Part shown: piece by piece, positions 47,869 to 60,788 of the stretch
Layout of the letters: the number at the start of each line of letters is the position of its first letter
How positions within the stretch are numbered: position 1 is the stretch's first letter
Source of the DNA: Xestospongia bergquistia
Taxonomy: Eukaryota; Porifera; Demospongiae; Haplosclerida; Petrosiidae
Length of the DNA stretch: 64,000 nt
Direction: 5' to 3'
Assembly: GCA_963965975.1 (NCBI GenBank)
Contig: OZ014411.1
Coordinates: 2,341,001 to 2,405,000 of the forward strand
Program-made: the position numbers and the translations under genes
Notes under the pieces: generated by a model
Told to the model about the DNA's origin: nothing
Databases searched by the model: none
Seen by the model: only the letters and a program-made list of their open reading frames with translations

Positions 47869-50861
47869 CTTCTCACTGTATTATGTATCTGATATAAATG
47901 TATCATTTTATACTCTGTCATATGTTTGCCTCATAAAAGTAGAGACATAGTTCCAAGTCTCATGACATTCCCTATACATATACTTTTATAGTCACAATTG
48001 TTAAGTCTATTATGTGTAGGTTCACAGTCCATGTTAACATCTAATGTCTTTTATTAGACACTGTATTGATGAATGTATGAGAATGACAAGAGGTAGTGTA
48101 GTATTCTGTACTCTAAGGTGATCATCAACATGATATTTTCTGTAGAAACAAACTATATTGACAATTTGCATTATTACTTAAACAGTTCATATGACATTGG
48201 TACAGTAGCTACAATAATAATCTTCATTTAGTGCATACAATACATGTTATATTTGTTGATAATGATATGATGGGAATGGCCCTTACATATTATTTGGACA
48301 TGGTAGAATGATTTTTTTTTAAATTTCTACACATGGTCTCTTTATCAGCAAAGGCAAAATCTTTTAGTTGCTTGTAATAATCACACAGTAGTCACCCAAC
48401 ATATTTTTCTCTGTCCATAATGTTAGACTGGATCATGGAATATTAATTCAAATAATTTGTGGCCCTTTTTACATTATAATGACTCTTTGTTGAGTTCATG
48501 TTAATAAGTATTTTTTTTGTTTTCAGTTTGTCTTGCTTATGTTAGCGGCTTTAGTGTATGTTTATATACTATCTGTTTCTTTTAAGAACATTACACTTCA
48601 CACCTAACAAAAGAACAGGTGTTAAAAGGGGTCAAATTGTGTGGTAGTTCTACATAGCCAGGTAAGGTTGATGAATCTTGAGTGATAATACAAGAATCGA
48701 AAATATTTGATCAATCAATATGTAAAGCCATGTTATGGCCACTCACTACTTTCTAAACTAAAGCATTGCAGGATTAACACATGAATATTTGTCCCAGTGA
48801 GCATAAAATATCACTTCTATGCTCTGCTCCTGGAGGTCTCTTTTCTCCATTTTCTTTTACCTTTCCTCTTGCTCTCCATTTATTTCCCTCCTTACTCTTT
48901 CTATGAGGAGTCATCCCTATCATCCTTTCCTTCTAAGCATTTAATATTAGTTGCTTTACAACAGATGCTTAATTAAACAGCTATGAGGATAAAACAGGAG
49001 TATCACTTGGTACACTGATATTTCTTATATTTTAAATGAAACTTCAATGAGTAACATTCATAATTAGTTTCATTTTGATAAATGGATTTCTGATTAAATT
49101 GCTAGTTAAATATATTTCTTTTTGGCAGCTTCACTCTACTAAATATTTCTTTACTAAATGTAACCAAATGCTCTGCTTTAGTAAGTGTGTGCTATTTTAT
49201 TAAAGTATAATTTTCCTTATAAGGAAGTCTCTATTTATATCCTCCAACTTACCAACAGACAAGATACATGAATTTACAGTTATCATTGCTATAAAAGGCA
49301 AATATTGTATAATAATTAAGAGAATAATATTTTACACAACATCAGTGTATTTATTTACACATGTAGCAATCACTAAACTTTACCAGTCAATGCACGAGGA
49401 TTTTCATCACAGGTGCATTCATGCTTTGATATGTGCCCACTTATGTTTTTAGAGGTGTTACAGTATATATATTTCACCCATATATTTTTGTGAAGTTAAA
49501 GTTAAGAAATAAAAGAGTTATTACAATGGCTATTTATCTGAACACTGACAAAAACACTTCTCTATATTGCTTCTTTGGTTTTATTTAGCCATACCACAAC
49601 TACTTCAGTTATTTAGTTCTCCTCATATGTACATGTACATGTGCATTGCAATAGTTTCATTATAAACTATTTGAGAGTGTTTTCTTAATTACAATACTTC
49701 TATTAGTTTTGTGTGCTTATGCTTAATGTTGTAGTAGTTTAGTTGTCTTTCTGTCATGTTCCTTTGCTACAGCACTTTGTATGATCATAATTCACAAAGT
49801 GATGATTTTTCAACTGACAATTTTTTTAATGACACTCACAGATACTTAAACGTATCTTCTATTATGCTATTACTTTGAAAATGTACTATTGAAAAAAAAA
49901 GATTAATCAATCAGTAAACTTGATCAAAAAACATAAGTCATCTGTTGCTTAATCATTCAAACTAAAATATCAAAGAGCTTCCATTGAAAACTTGTGACAA
50001 TTTTATTTACTTCATCCTGGTTTCTTTATGAAAACATTTACTGTATATTAGTAAGTAATTATTGGCATTATGAGGTAATTTATTTACCAGATTTATTATT
50101 GTTATGTTCAGCACCATCAAAAGTCAAGGAGGCAGACAATCATAACTGAGCAGGCTTTTACAAGTGACTACACCTACTTGCTGTGTCAGCAGCTTATTGA
50201 TAGTGATTATAATATAACTGAGCATCCAGACTTTGTACTTTAGTGGTTATAATGCACAATCTCTGACCTTTAGCGTGACAATTTTCATCAGTTTGTTTTG
50301 ATAAGAATTAAGTGTTAGTTCCTAATGAGACATCCTCCATTTTGACAAGAGTAACTGTTACATGGAAATGTTACTCTAATTAAACCAAGGACATTTTGAG
50401 GTGTTACTATTTGACCATAAAGGAAATATATATTACAGTTTGATACCTTTGCAAGTAATAAATTAGACATGAGAACATTGTCAGTTACCTTGGTTTAATG
50501 TTTTACTTCATACATGGAATACTGGTTTTCAGAGGCTTTATGACATAACCAATACTAGAAACATTCTTAAGAGATTAGAAGAAAACTAAATGCTTTGGAA
50601 CATATCTAGTAGAACTTGATACATTTGACCTGTCTTAAGGGGAAAAAATGTTGTTTGGTGGTGGATGTAGTACACTGGTCTGGCCGAAACCTGACCAACC
50701 AAACAATCTGCTAAAGCCCTATATAACTATCAAAATCATAACACCAAAATCATGAATATGTAAAATTCAAAACAAACTTATTTATTAAATTGAAGGCAGT
50801 CTTAATTTTTTGTTATTACATAGGGTTAGTTAAGGTTACAATGCAGGACAAGTATATGTCT
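47869..50861. other. Spacer containing collagen fragment D
   Basis: Apart from fragment D (48227-48480) nothing coding was found. The interval around 49330-50580 includes short blocks shared with the flanks of the other array units, e.g. CTGACCTTTAGCG near 50265 and a GAACTTGATACATTTGACC block near 50610. Confidence 0.5.
48227..48480 (-). pseudogene. Short-chain collagen fragment D (decayed 3' part)
   Basis: The minus strand ends in NITCIVCTK, matching the CVVCTK terminus. Further 5' there are weak matches to the SWTVEYVGYL and PVPGSA regions (e.g. ATATGTTGGGTGACTAC). Several stops and indels are present and no collagen triplets remain. This is the oldest-looking fragment of the array. Confidence 0.55.
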
Positions 50862-51030
50862 TTATTTGGTACACACAACACAAGTAACATACTTGTTAGT
50901 AGCATAAGGTGCACAAGGAATTCTGGTACATGTAACAGACATTGTGACTCTATTGTATAGAGTATGACTGTGTTGTCTGCATCCTTTATAACTGATAACT
51001 TTACCTTTAGTTTAGAGCAGTGATCAAGTT
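50862..51030 (-). pseudogene. Short-chain collagen fragment E: 3' end fused to promoter
   Basis: 50862-50948 encodes CTRIPCAPYATNKYVTCVVC and TK plus stop. Immediately beyond, from about 50950, the sequence matches the promoter block upstream of F and H (TCTGCATCC.TTATA.CTGATA then TTTAGAGCAGTG). The whole region between, including signal peptide, triplets and most of the C-terminal domain, has been deleted. Confidence 0.8.
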
Positions 51031-52352
51031 ATAACTCACATAGTCATGTGTCTAGGTATAATTCATGATATTCATGATGTCTCTCTTATGTAAATATTGT
51101 ATTGTAAAGTGCATCATTATATTTTGAATATAATGAGAGACAGTTGTTATAAGACAAAATGAGAAAGAAGTGCTATCATAAGCAAATGTTATTGATGTCA
51201 TGTTCAGGATGTAAACTTTATAGTTTGTAGCATAATATTTATATACCTAGCTTTTAATTTAGTCTTTAATCTTTTTCGGCTTTCCACTGCTCCTTTAATT
51301 TGTGCATTTTTTGCTTTCTTAAATTTATTGAACTTGAGTAAATGTTTTCTCTGTAGACACAACTGAACACATCCTTTTGCATACTTGTTGTTTGGGTTCT
51401 GGTAAAAAAATTATTACATTCCTAAGTTTGACTGAATCACACACACACATACACACACTCACATATATAGACACTAATGTGAGAAAATTTGATGCACTGG
51501 TTTGCACTTAGCAATTATTAATAACTGAGCAACAAGACTCTGTAGTTTATATATTGTGTATATCCTATACAATCATTGACCTTTAACATTATTATATATT
51601 GTAGCACTAGGTTGTTTTAAAGTGTTCATTTCTAATGAGATAAAAGCTGTTGTGAGAAGAGTAAATCATACTATTATATGAAGGTGGTAAACCAAACTGT
51701 TGCTATTTAATTATAAATGAGAATTTATTGTTAGTTTGAAATGTAATCATAAGTGTGTGGAGTGCAAAAATACTTGTGAGTTTGATAAAGGTATAGCCAA
51801 TACTGTTCTGTTAAGAAGACATCTGTTGTTAATGATAATGTACTATACTATATGTTGTCAAGTAGATTAATTCAATAATTCTTCTGTATATAATATAACT
51901 GACCAGTGTCAAGGTGTAATAGTTAGTATGACTTCATACATTGTACATACTGTAGTAAAAGTTTGCAATGAATTAATTGTTCACAAGGCATGGTTTTTTC
52001 ACACATTAAAAATTCATTTTTCAGGGATTTCACAAAATACTTGAGTTTAGTAAACTTTTGAGACATTGTGATGAGAAAAAGAAATAAATACTTTGGAAGT
52101 ACGTCTAGCAGAACTTGAGCCATATGATCTACTTTAAAAAATAAAGTTTATGTAGTGTGCGTGGCAAATGATGTGAGATTCTGACCAAATCCTTACCAAC
52201 CAGACCATTTTATATAATATCAAATTGCTAAAAGAAGAATTTGTAAAATATCAGCACAAAAACTTATTTTATAAATATAAAAAGACAGTCCTAACTTTTT
52301 TGTTATTACATTAAGCAAGTTTAGGTTGTAATACAGGATTAACAACATGTCT
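51031..52352. other. Array unit flank, no gene
   Basis: Homologous to 54780-55800 and, in part, to 59460-60180 (shared blocks TATTAATAACTGAGCAA, TAGCAGAACTTGAGCCATAT, GAGATAAAAGCT.TTGTGAG). These repeats define the array period as several kilobases. Confidence 0.7.
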
Positions 52353-53229
52353 TTAGTTAGTACACACAACACAAGTGATATACTTCTTAGTAGCGTAAGG
52401 TGGACAAGGGATTCCAGTACATGTAGCAGTGACATGATGGAGTAATGCACCATTAGCGTTACCAGCACTACCAGGAACAGGTTCACCATCTTTATCAACA
52501 CAAATGTAATCTTTGTTGCTTTTGTGATTGTAGTGTTCAGTCATCAAATATCCGACATATTCTATAGTCCATGATCGTGGGCAAGTAGTTTTAGCTGGTA
52601 TCATAAGTTGAACAGCTTTCTTTGGTGTATAACATACTGCACATGGAACATTGTAATCTTGTGATACAGACTGTATAATTGGTAACTCATATTCAGTTCC
52701 ATATAGATATGCCTGTTTACCCTTGTAAGTAGTACTGAGATATTCAGGATCTTCTTCAGGAAGACATAGATAGTTTGCACCTCCTCCAGGGTTAGCATAA
52801 TATTCACCAGCAACTCGTCCTGCATAGAGTACCTTGGCGCCAGTTGTGATGTTTGGGCAACTGTCCTTTCCCCAATGAGTATATACCACACCTCCTCTTG
52901 GTGGTCCAGGAGGTCCTCTTTTTCCCTGTTTTCCTTGTTCTCCTCTTTGACCCATTAGTCCATCTTTTCCATTTTTACCATTACGACCAGGTGGTCCTTG
53001 AGGTCCTGGTAACCCATCTCTTCCATCTCGACCTTGTAATACTCTAATATAAGTATTGTTACCAATCCAGCCACCTTTGTGAGGCATAGATGAAGTTGAC
53101 TTGTTTGAGATTTCTAATAAACAATAATGAAACATTTAAACATTGTTATACTAACCTACCTTTATTTCCAACTACTTCATAATACTGAGTAGCAACTAGG
53201 ATGATGACAATAACCAGAGCTACCTTCAT
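52353..53229 (-). CDS. Short-chain collagen C4-like protein F
   Basis: Two exons: 53160-53229 (ATG at 53229, hydrophobic [15 protein letters not shown]) and 52353-53113, 276 aa. After a linker ([16 protein letters not shown]) there are 15 Gly-X-Y triplets ([18 protein letters not shown]... to GPPGPP). The C-terminal domain follows: [105 protein letters not shown] and CVVCTN. Intron phase and position equal those of A and H. The promoter has TATAAAAG about 95 bp upstream of the ATG. Secreted matrix collagen by family. No lesions seen. Confidence 0.92.
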
Positions 53230-53318
53230 TGTGACTCAGTGATATATAATAACTAACTGTTGTAATCCCTTAACTTTTAAATAAAGGAAGTATCTGCAGT
53301 ATCACAGCCTTGTCTGCA

Positions 53319-53362
53319 TCCTTTTATAGCTGATAGCTTGACCTTTAATTTAGAGCAGTGTG
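53319..53362 (-). promoter_or_regulatory. Conserved array promoter block (gene F)
   Basis: On the minus strand CTCTAAATTAAAGGTCAAGC precedes TATCAGCTATAAAAGGATGC. The same order (AAAGGTCA then TATA-like) occurs upstream of H (61757-61802), in fragment E (50981-51025) and in fragment I (62571-62610). AAAGGTCA is a nuclear-receptor half-site sequence. Confidence 0.5.
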
Positions 53363-53502
53363 GTCGTGTTATAGTTCATGATGACCTCATTATATAAACA
53401 TTGTATTATAAGTTACATTGTTATTTATGATTATGAGGAGACAATACAAAATGAGTAAAAAATGATGTCATAAACAGACTGTATGGATCCATGGGTTTTA
53501 GA

Positions 53503-54746
53503 CCTGTTTGCCTGTTCCCATTTTGCCATTCACCTACTAAATTATCAAAACTACTATTTTGCCTATTAGAATATGACACCTAGTAATGATTTTAACTGTT
53601 CTAACAGAACAGAGTATTAGTAGACTAGTGATGGTACAGATAATAAATCAAAAGCTTTAATCATTCTGATGGTTGGTATATAAGAGATGAGTGCAGTCAT
53701 AGCATTGAATTGTGTGAGATTAATAGATATGGACTGAAGATGAGGAAGGTGTTAGGAAGTTGATTCTTTTTGGTACTACTTGAAACATTCAACCCTTGTG
53801 TGTAGCAGATAATTTATATGTTGATGGAACCATCCAGACAACAACTTAGCTCTTTTTCAACTCTTCAGCATTCATGCTTTTAAACATGGAAGACAATTTC
53901 CACTTGTGTGTGTTCTACTCCTAAGCAAAACTCAATAAACATATATGAGAACATTTGTGTTAGTGAAAGAAACACATAATTTAGATCTTGAACTTGAATC
54001 TTCTGTGATAATGACAGATTTTGAACTTCTTCTAAAAGAAGCCATTGAACTAATTTTTCCATCTAAATTTAGAGTCTGCTATTTTTACTTTTTTCAAGCA
54101 GTATTGAGAAAGTTTCAAAGTTTTTGCTTGCAAGTTGCATATAGAGATGATCCAGTGGTCAATCATTTTGTTAGGAGAACAGCAGCATTGCCCTTTGTAC
54201 CAGTACATTAAAGGTATACAAACAAATGCCTTGCAAGTACATGACATTAGTAACTTTGTTTGTTACTTTGAGGACACATGCTTGATTAATAACTACACTT
54301 TACAACATTGGAATGTCTTTTTAAAATGGCTCATTGATAATGAATAACCATCTTGAAGTTTGGCATTCCTGATTCAAATGTATTGTTGAGAAAACACATC
54401 CCAATGTTTTTTAATTAGTTGAAGTTATACAGAATGAACAAACCAGTGGAGGTACAACAGCTGGCATCTGTTGCATGTGCACCAAGAAGAACATTAAGAG
54501 TCATCAACAGAGATCGTAAAATTACAGAGTTGAAGACTCACTTTCATGAAATTGCATCAACTTTGAAGATTATATTTCTGGAATGTCAGCACACACAAAC
54601 TTTAAACAATTATAATAGACTTTTAATTAATTATTTCCTTTACACATTCGGTCATTTTATAATAATTTTTAGAAGTAGGTGAAATGGTATTTTTAAATAT
54701 TTAGTAGGTGAATGGGCAGTAAGTGAAACAGGAGTAGGCAAACAGG
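53503..54746 (+). mobile_element. Mutator-like (MULE) DNA transposon relic
   Basis: The plus-strand translation in shifting frames matches the order of a MULE transposase domain: a YVDGT block (about 53815), HGRQFPL (about 53887), VIMTDFELLLKEAIELIFPS (54007-54066), FRVCYFYFFQAVLRK (about 54070), RRTAALPFVPV (about 54175), LQHWNVFLKW (about 54296) and HPNVF (about 54398). Several stops and frame changes separate them, so it is inactive. The ends form inverted repeats: CCTGTTTGCCTGTTCCCATT then GCCATTCACCTACTAAAT on the left (53503-53543), and their reverse complements around 54700-54746. The 1.24-kb length and lack of the N-terminal transposase part indicate an internally deleted copy. No target-site duplication was recognised. 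Confidence 0.75.
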
Positions 54747-56219
54747 AATATCACTGTATATAATATAATAACGATGAGGTATATAGTTTGTATGGCTTAA
54801 TACATGGTATATAATGTAGCAAAAAATTTGCAATAATTAATTATTCAAGAGTCATGTTTTTTATTCCACACATGGAGCACTCATTTTCTATAGATTGCTT
54901 GAAATATTTGAATTCATTATTAATTTCTTGAGATATTAGAATAAAAAAAAACTAAATACTTTGGAACTCCATCTAGCAGAACTTGAGCCATATAATCTAC
55001 CCTAAAAAATAAGGTTTATGTAGTGCGTGTGGCAAATGTTGTGAGATTCAGACCAGATTCTGACCAACCAGACCAATTTGTATAATATCAAATTACTAAA
55101 AACAAGAATTTGTAAAAAAATCGTTAGGTATTCTATATACCTATCATTTAACTTAGTCTTTGATCTTATTCAGCTTCCCACTGCTCCTTTAATTAGTCCA
55201 TTTTTCCTTTCTTTAATATATTGAACATTGAGCAAATATTTTCTCTGTGGACACAACTGAACATATCCTTTTACATACCTGTGGTTTGGGTTCTGGTAAA
55301 ATAATCATTACATTTCTAAGTGTGACTGAACCACACACATATATATAGACACTAATGTGAGAGGTTTGTTGCACTGTTTGACACTTAGTAAATTATTAAT
55401 ATCAGAGCAACAAAACTCTGTACTTTATATATTTTGCATCTCATGTACAACCACTGACCCTTGACATTATATATTGTAGTACTAGGTTTTCTTAAAGTGA
55501 TATTTCCAAATGAGATAAAAGCTATTGTGAGAAGATTAAACTATACTGTTATATGAAGGTGGTAAATCAAAGATGTTGTGAAATTGAAGTGTGCTATTTA
55601 ATCATAAATGAGAATTTATTGTTAGTTTGAAGTTTAATCATAAATGTGTGGAGTACCAAAATACTTGTTAACTGTGAGTAACTAAGTAGGCTGACCTTAA
55701 TGATGAAGGTGTAGCAAGTATTGGTCTGCTAATAATGTAAGCAAGACATCTTTCGTTAATGATAATGTACCTTATTATATGTCGTCAAGTAGATTAATCC
55801 ATAAATTCTTCAAAAGATATGGAAATAGATACTTTTTTATATACCTACTAGATAAATGTACATACATATTGCATTATAAAACAACCAATCTCTACCTTTA
55901 TGATTACAGAACATATTGCTGAGTAACAAGTAATATAATCCTTTACTTTAAACTTTCTAATTTAATTCTGATATACTCTTACAAGTAAAATTCAATTTCC
56001 ATTCCTGATACTATGGTATGATTCATAACTGACCAGTACAAGGTGTAATAGTATTGCTTAATACAGTGTGTGTGGCAAATGGTGCAAGATTCAGACCAAA
56101 TATAACTATCACAGTATTAAAATGAACAATTTGTAAAATTTCAACGCAAAAAATAAAGATAATCCAGTACTAACGTTTTTGTAATTTCATCAAGCTATTT
56201 TTTGCAAACAGGATTAACA
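54747..56219. other. Array unit flank, no gene
   Basis: 54780-55800 repeats the 51030-52350 flank. 56050-56110 repeats the GTGTGGCAAATG.TG.GATTCA block again. No exon. Confidence 0.65.
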
Positions 56220-56545
56220 ATATGTCTTTACTTGGTTCACACAACACAGGTTATATACTTGTTATAGCATAAAGTGTACAAGGAATTCCAGTACATGTAG
56301 CTGTGACATGAAAGAGTAATGTGCCATTAGATTACTAGCACTACCTGGAACAGGTTCACCATCTTTATAAACAAAAATGTAGTCTTTGTTGCTTTTATGA
56401 CTATAGTGTTCAGTCATCAAATATCCAACATATTCTAGAATTAGTAAATGATGATGGGCAGGTAATTTTAGCTGTATCACAAGATGGAACTGCTTCTTTT
56501 GACATACAACATACTACACATACAACATTGTTGTAATGTTGTAAG
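56220..56545 (-). pseudogene. Short-chain collagen fragment G, 3' part
   Basis: The minus strand encodes pieces [32 protein letters not shown], then in other frames TCTGIPCT and TCVVC. Several indels are present (for example near 56330 and 56445). Its 5' partner is found 2.1 kb away at 58650-58875, separated by an inserted fossil element. Confidence 0.7.
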
Positions 56546-58640
56546 TAGAGTTGACAGAGGGAGAATAACAACAGTTCTTACAACTTACATTAAAAGTCAT
56601 ATCAATAATCATAAGACCAATAACAAAAATGACTCAGATAGTTACTACAAGAAATGACATCATAGTAGCGATGAACAGCAACAACACTACAGACTGATTG
56701 TATGTTAAGAAAGAAAACAGACTAAAATTTAAGGAGCCAGTTGTCCAGTATAATAAATGACAGACTAATTATATATAAATAAACAAGGAGAACCTTAAGT
56801 TCCAATTCTCTAATATTGTAGAATTGTCTTTATTGGCAAGGATTATAACAACTAATGGTTTTGGATTTAGAATGAGCAACAAACACTTGATTCTGAGTCA
56901 GCTTCTTTATAGCTCTCTTTGTTTATATAAAGAGAAGTTGACTCGCAATCAATTTCTGGGAGCCAATTTTCCAATATGGTACATTCCTCTCTTCAATTGA
57001 TTGTGAGTCAGCTTCTTTTGAATGTGGAGAATCTGTTTGGTAGAAACAGTGAGTGAGCAGTCCAAAATCTTATCAGACAGTTTGGTATAGCTTCACTGGT
57101 AGAAATGCAGGATGCAAGCAATCGACCATTACTGAGCTGTATTTTTTAAGGGCAAAACACTCTTGCTACTGCATAGTGATTATGTTCTTTTTTTATTGTT
57201 CTGCTGACCAACACTATTGTCTACTTTTGAAAAAACAGATACAGACAGTATTAATGTTGTTTAAAGAACACTTTTGAGATGAATCAGTACTAGAATAAGG
57301 GTTATACTGTAGCAGAATAGGAATCTGAGAACTGAGATTCAGTGTAGCCTGACAATTAATTCATTACTTGTTTCAACTTTGAACATTTTTCCAGAATGAC
57401 CATTGGTGGCAGAGTGGAAAGTGTTGTTTCGAGATGTTATCATGTAAATGTCCAGTCATTTTGAGTAAATATCAACTAAAGTTAGAACCATATTGGGACC
57501 TGCATTATCAATATGAGAATGGAGGATTAGGGGTGATGTTGATGCTATTCCAAAGGTAAAGAGGTGAGATAAGTTTGTGACAGATAAAGTTGCGACTGTT
57601 TAACCTTTATCTTGAAATCTGAGCCCGTGTGACAGTGAAACTATTTTACCTTTTCATGAAGTCTGAGTCCTTGGCAGAAGTCAGAGTCCATTCCTGGACA
57701 CCATACATAACTATGAGTAAGGCTTTAATTTTGGAATACCACTGTGTAAATCATGAGCTTTAGGAGTGACAACAATATGAGACCCCAAAGGAGACATTAC
57801 TTCTCTAGAAAGAGGTGAAGTTTGAGATAGTTGATTTCTTTTCAGTCTATTTAAATTTGTGGATTTCTTTCCAGTCTATTCAGAATTTGTGGAACCAGTC
57901 TCACCTGTGGCAACCTCCATCTACAGTTTATTCATTTCCATAGATCTGTGAGATGTAGCCATGCTTTGGCAGGCTTTAGTCAAGTGACTCCTTTTATGCA
58001 TCGATAACAGACAATCTCCTTGAAATGGCAGGTACTAGCTAGATGAGGTCCACCACTGATAGCGCATAGGTGAAGTTTTAGGAATAGAGATACACATGTC
58101 ATTTTATACAAAGAACATGGAGAAGGGATGGAGACACTATGGTCCTTCAGGTCCTTCGAAGATCTGTGGTGTCCTTATCAGCAGACTCCAGAGCTTGAGT
58201 TATATTCAGTGCTTTTCTCTTAACATTGATTGTTTCAAAATTATGTGAGTTGCCTTAGAGCTATGAGAAATGTAAGATTGACTCTCCTTGTTGACAAGCA
58301 TACTTATAAGCATGTATGATTCAATTATAATTAATGGTTTTGAGCAATAATGCCTGTGCATTTGAGTAATGATGTCTTTGTAAGACAAAACTTGAGGAGG
58401 GTCTGGAGATGCCTGGTTGTAGATGAGCTTGTACATACATGTCTGCACTACAGACACTATGAAGAATGGACCTTTTTATTGGATTCTGAACAACATTAAT
58501 AGACAGTAGAAATCCAGTTGTTCCATCTATGAACTCCAATCATTTTACGAAGTATCAAAGGTAGAAATGCTCTGAAAGTTGTCATAGGATACATACTTTG
58601 CCTTACCAATGTAATATTGTAAAATGGGATTTGTTATTCC
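56545..58640 (-). mobile_element. Ty3/gypsy LTR retrotransposon fossil (broken)
   Basis: The minus strand between about 57380 and 58200 carries decayed pol sequence in the order expected for the RNase H-integrase end of a Ty3/gypsy element, including a SYVW.PGMDSD-like integrase zinc-region signature. The copy is clearly broken in many places and incomplete. Possible LTR remnants lie near 56730-57025, where GGAGCCA.TT.TCCA and GAGTCAGCTTCTTT blocks occur twice. It occupies the interval between the two halves of collagen fragment G, so it probably inserted there. Old, judging by decay. Confidence 0.5.
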
Positions 58641-58649
58641 TCGTTCTCA

Positions 58650-58875
58650 TTTCTCTTCTCTTTGACCTCATTGTTTTTTCATCTTGTCCATTATTGCCAG
58701 TCACTCACCTTTGATAGGCATAGGTGATGTTGATTTGATTGAGATTGCTAATAAAGAATAATGGAATTATTGAAAACTAATAAACATTGTTATACTACCC
58801 TAGATTTAGTTTCAACAACTTCATAATACATTGGAACTATTAGAACAATGCAAATAACCACAGCTGTCTTTATTG
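58650..58875 (-). pseudogene. Short-chain collagen fragment G, 5' part
   Basis: 58795-58875 matches exon 1 of F (TTTCAACAACTTCATAATAC, then the ATAACCACAGCTGTCTTTAT end). 58650-58760 matches the exon 2 start and linker (GGCATAGGTGATGTTGATTT) and a few collagen-coding bases (CTCTTTGACC, CATCTTGTCCATTATTGCC). The start codon position reads TTTATTGTGACTCAG, i.e. ATAAAG in place of ATGAAG. Non-functional. Confidence 0.7.
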
Positions 58876-60788
58876 TGACTCAGTGGTACATAGTAACTAA
58901 ATGTTGTAATCACTTAGCTTTTCAATGAGCAAGTGTTGTATTTAATTTATACTATTCATGATGACTTAGTTATGTATTGTAAGTTACATCATTATAATTA
59001 TTATGATGTAATGTCACATGAGTGATAGTTGTTTCAAGACAAATGAGAAGAAGTGGTAAGACAAACTCCCATGATAAACAATGCAATAAACTTATATAAT
59101 AACATTGGCACTTCTAGAATGAGGACAGACATTGTTATCATAACTAATTAGCATTCTGAATAGGGACTACTTTGATTACATAGATTGAATATTACTGTTT
59201 ATTTGGAAGGGGTTCTATTTATAGCGAAACCTTAACTAGTAAAGTTGGCATAAAATCACAGGTAAACCTTGTTGCTGGATACTTCAATCTAAATCCTACA
59301 CCATCAAAAAGCCATGAGGCAGGCAACTTTAATCTTTGCAAACAACCACACCTACTTGCTGTATCAACAATATAGCAATAGTTAGTAACTAAATTACTAA
59401 GTAATTTAGAATATGTATATATGCAGGGCAACTAAATTTAATGATTAATGGAGCTTTGACCTCCTAGTCTGTCCAGGATGTAATCTTTATAGTTTGTAGC
59501 ATAATTTCTGTATAACTAGCTTTTAACTTTGTCTTTGAGTGTATATATTGCTCTTTTAATTGTCTGTTTTTTCCTTTCTTTAACTTCATTGCATTGCTAA
59601 ACTTAAATTAAACGTTTTCTCTGTGAATACAACTCAACTCGTCATTTTGATTCCAGGTTCCAGTAAAGCAAGTATTCCCAAATGTGCCTGGATCACACAC
59701 ACACACACATATATATAGAAAGAAAGGTGACATTTAGTTTCATTGTTCAGATTAATTACATAAGTTACTAGGCAATTATTAATAACTGAGCAAAGAAGAC
59801 TCTCCTCTTTATATATTATGTATGTCATATAAACAGTGACCTTTAACATGATAATCATCATACATGGTACTACTAAGTTTTTAAAAAATGTTTTTGTTCT
59901 CATTGAGATAAAGGAATTATGTGGAAGATAATACTGTTACAAAATATACTCTACATGAAGGTAGTATTCCAACATGTTTTGACATTAAGGTGTTGCTATT
60001 TTATCATGAATAAACTATAGTAAGTTAGAGGTGTAATCATAGCTGTTTGGAGACAAAAATCTTTGTGAACTTAAACATCAAGGTGTTATCATGTAGGCTG
60101 TTTTTTTTTAAATAAAAGTATTGCAAGTATTGTTCTGTATAAACAAGACATCTTTTGTTAATAATAATTTACATGTACTGTATGTTGTTAAGTAAATTTT
60201 GTCTATAACCCATTACTGGAAGTGGATATGTTATTAGTATATATATCACCAATGTACATGTACATCATTTGTTTATATTGATTAAATGTTATGGTATTGA
60301 TGTTAGATGAAGTTCTGTTTTCATAAAAATAATAATGTCTCTCTGTTTTCCTAATAATAGAACTTAAATGGTTTATTTTGATGGCTAATATAGTCAACTA
60401 ATATAGACTTTTTGTGTTATAATTTTTTTATAAATCCTTTTGCCCTTAAAATGTAAATTATTTTTCTGACGCAATTCTGTTTAGAACAGAGCACCTGTAA
60501 TTGGTTCTCTTAAAGAGAAGCAGTTTGTTATTCCCTCAGAATACATGTTACCATAGTAACAGCGTCCTTGTTCTAATTTGAACAAATGAAAATAAAAGAA
60601 AGCACTATATACCAGACATAGATGATTGTGTTAATTATATTTATAACCATCAAAATTGAATAATTAAAATTGTGAATATATAAAGAGTTCCAAACAAAAA
60701 AATATTTACTAAATTAGCAACAAGACTAGTTAATACATAGTTATTAATAAGGTTTATTTCAAATTTGTATCAAATACAAGTTGTACAT
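58876..60788. other. Array unit flank, no gene
   Basis: 59460-60180 matches the 51240-51860 flank (array repeat). A palindromic GTTACCATAGTAAC lies at 60547-60560. No exon found. Confidence 0.6.
60547..60560. promoter_or_regulatory. RFX X-box-like palindrome
   Basis: GTTACCATAGTAAC fits the GTNRCC(0-3N)RGYAAC form of an X-box. It is downstream of collagen gene H, with no linked start site. Confidence 0.25.
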
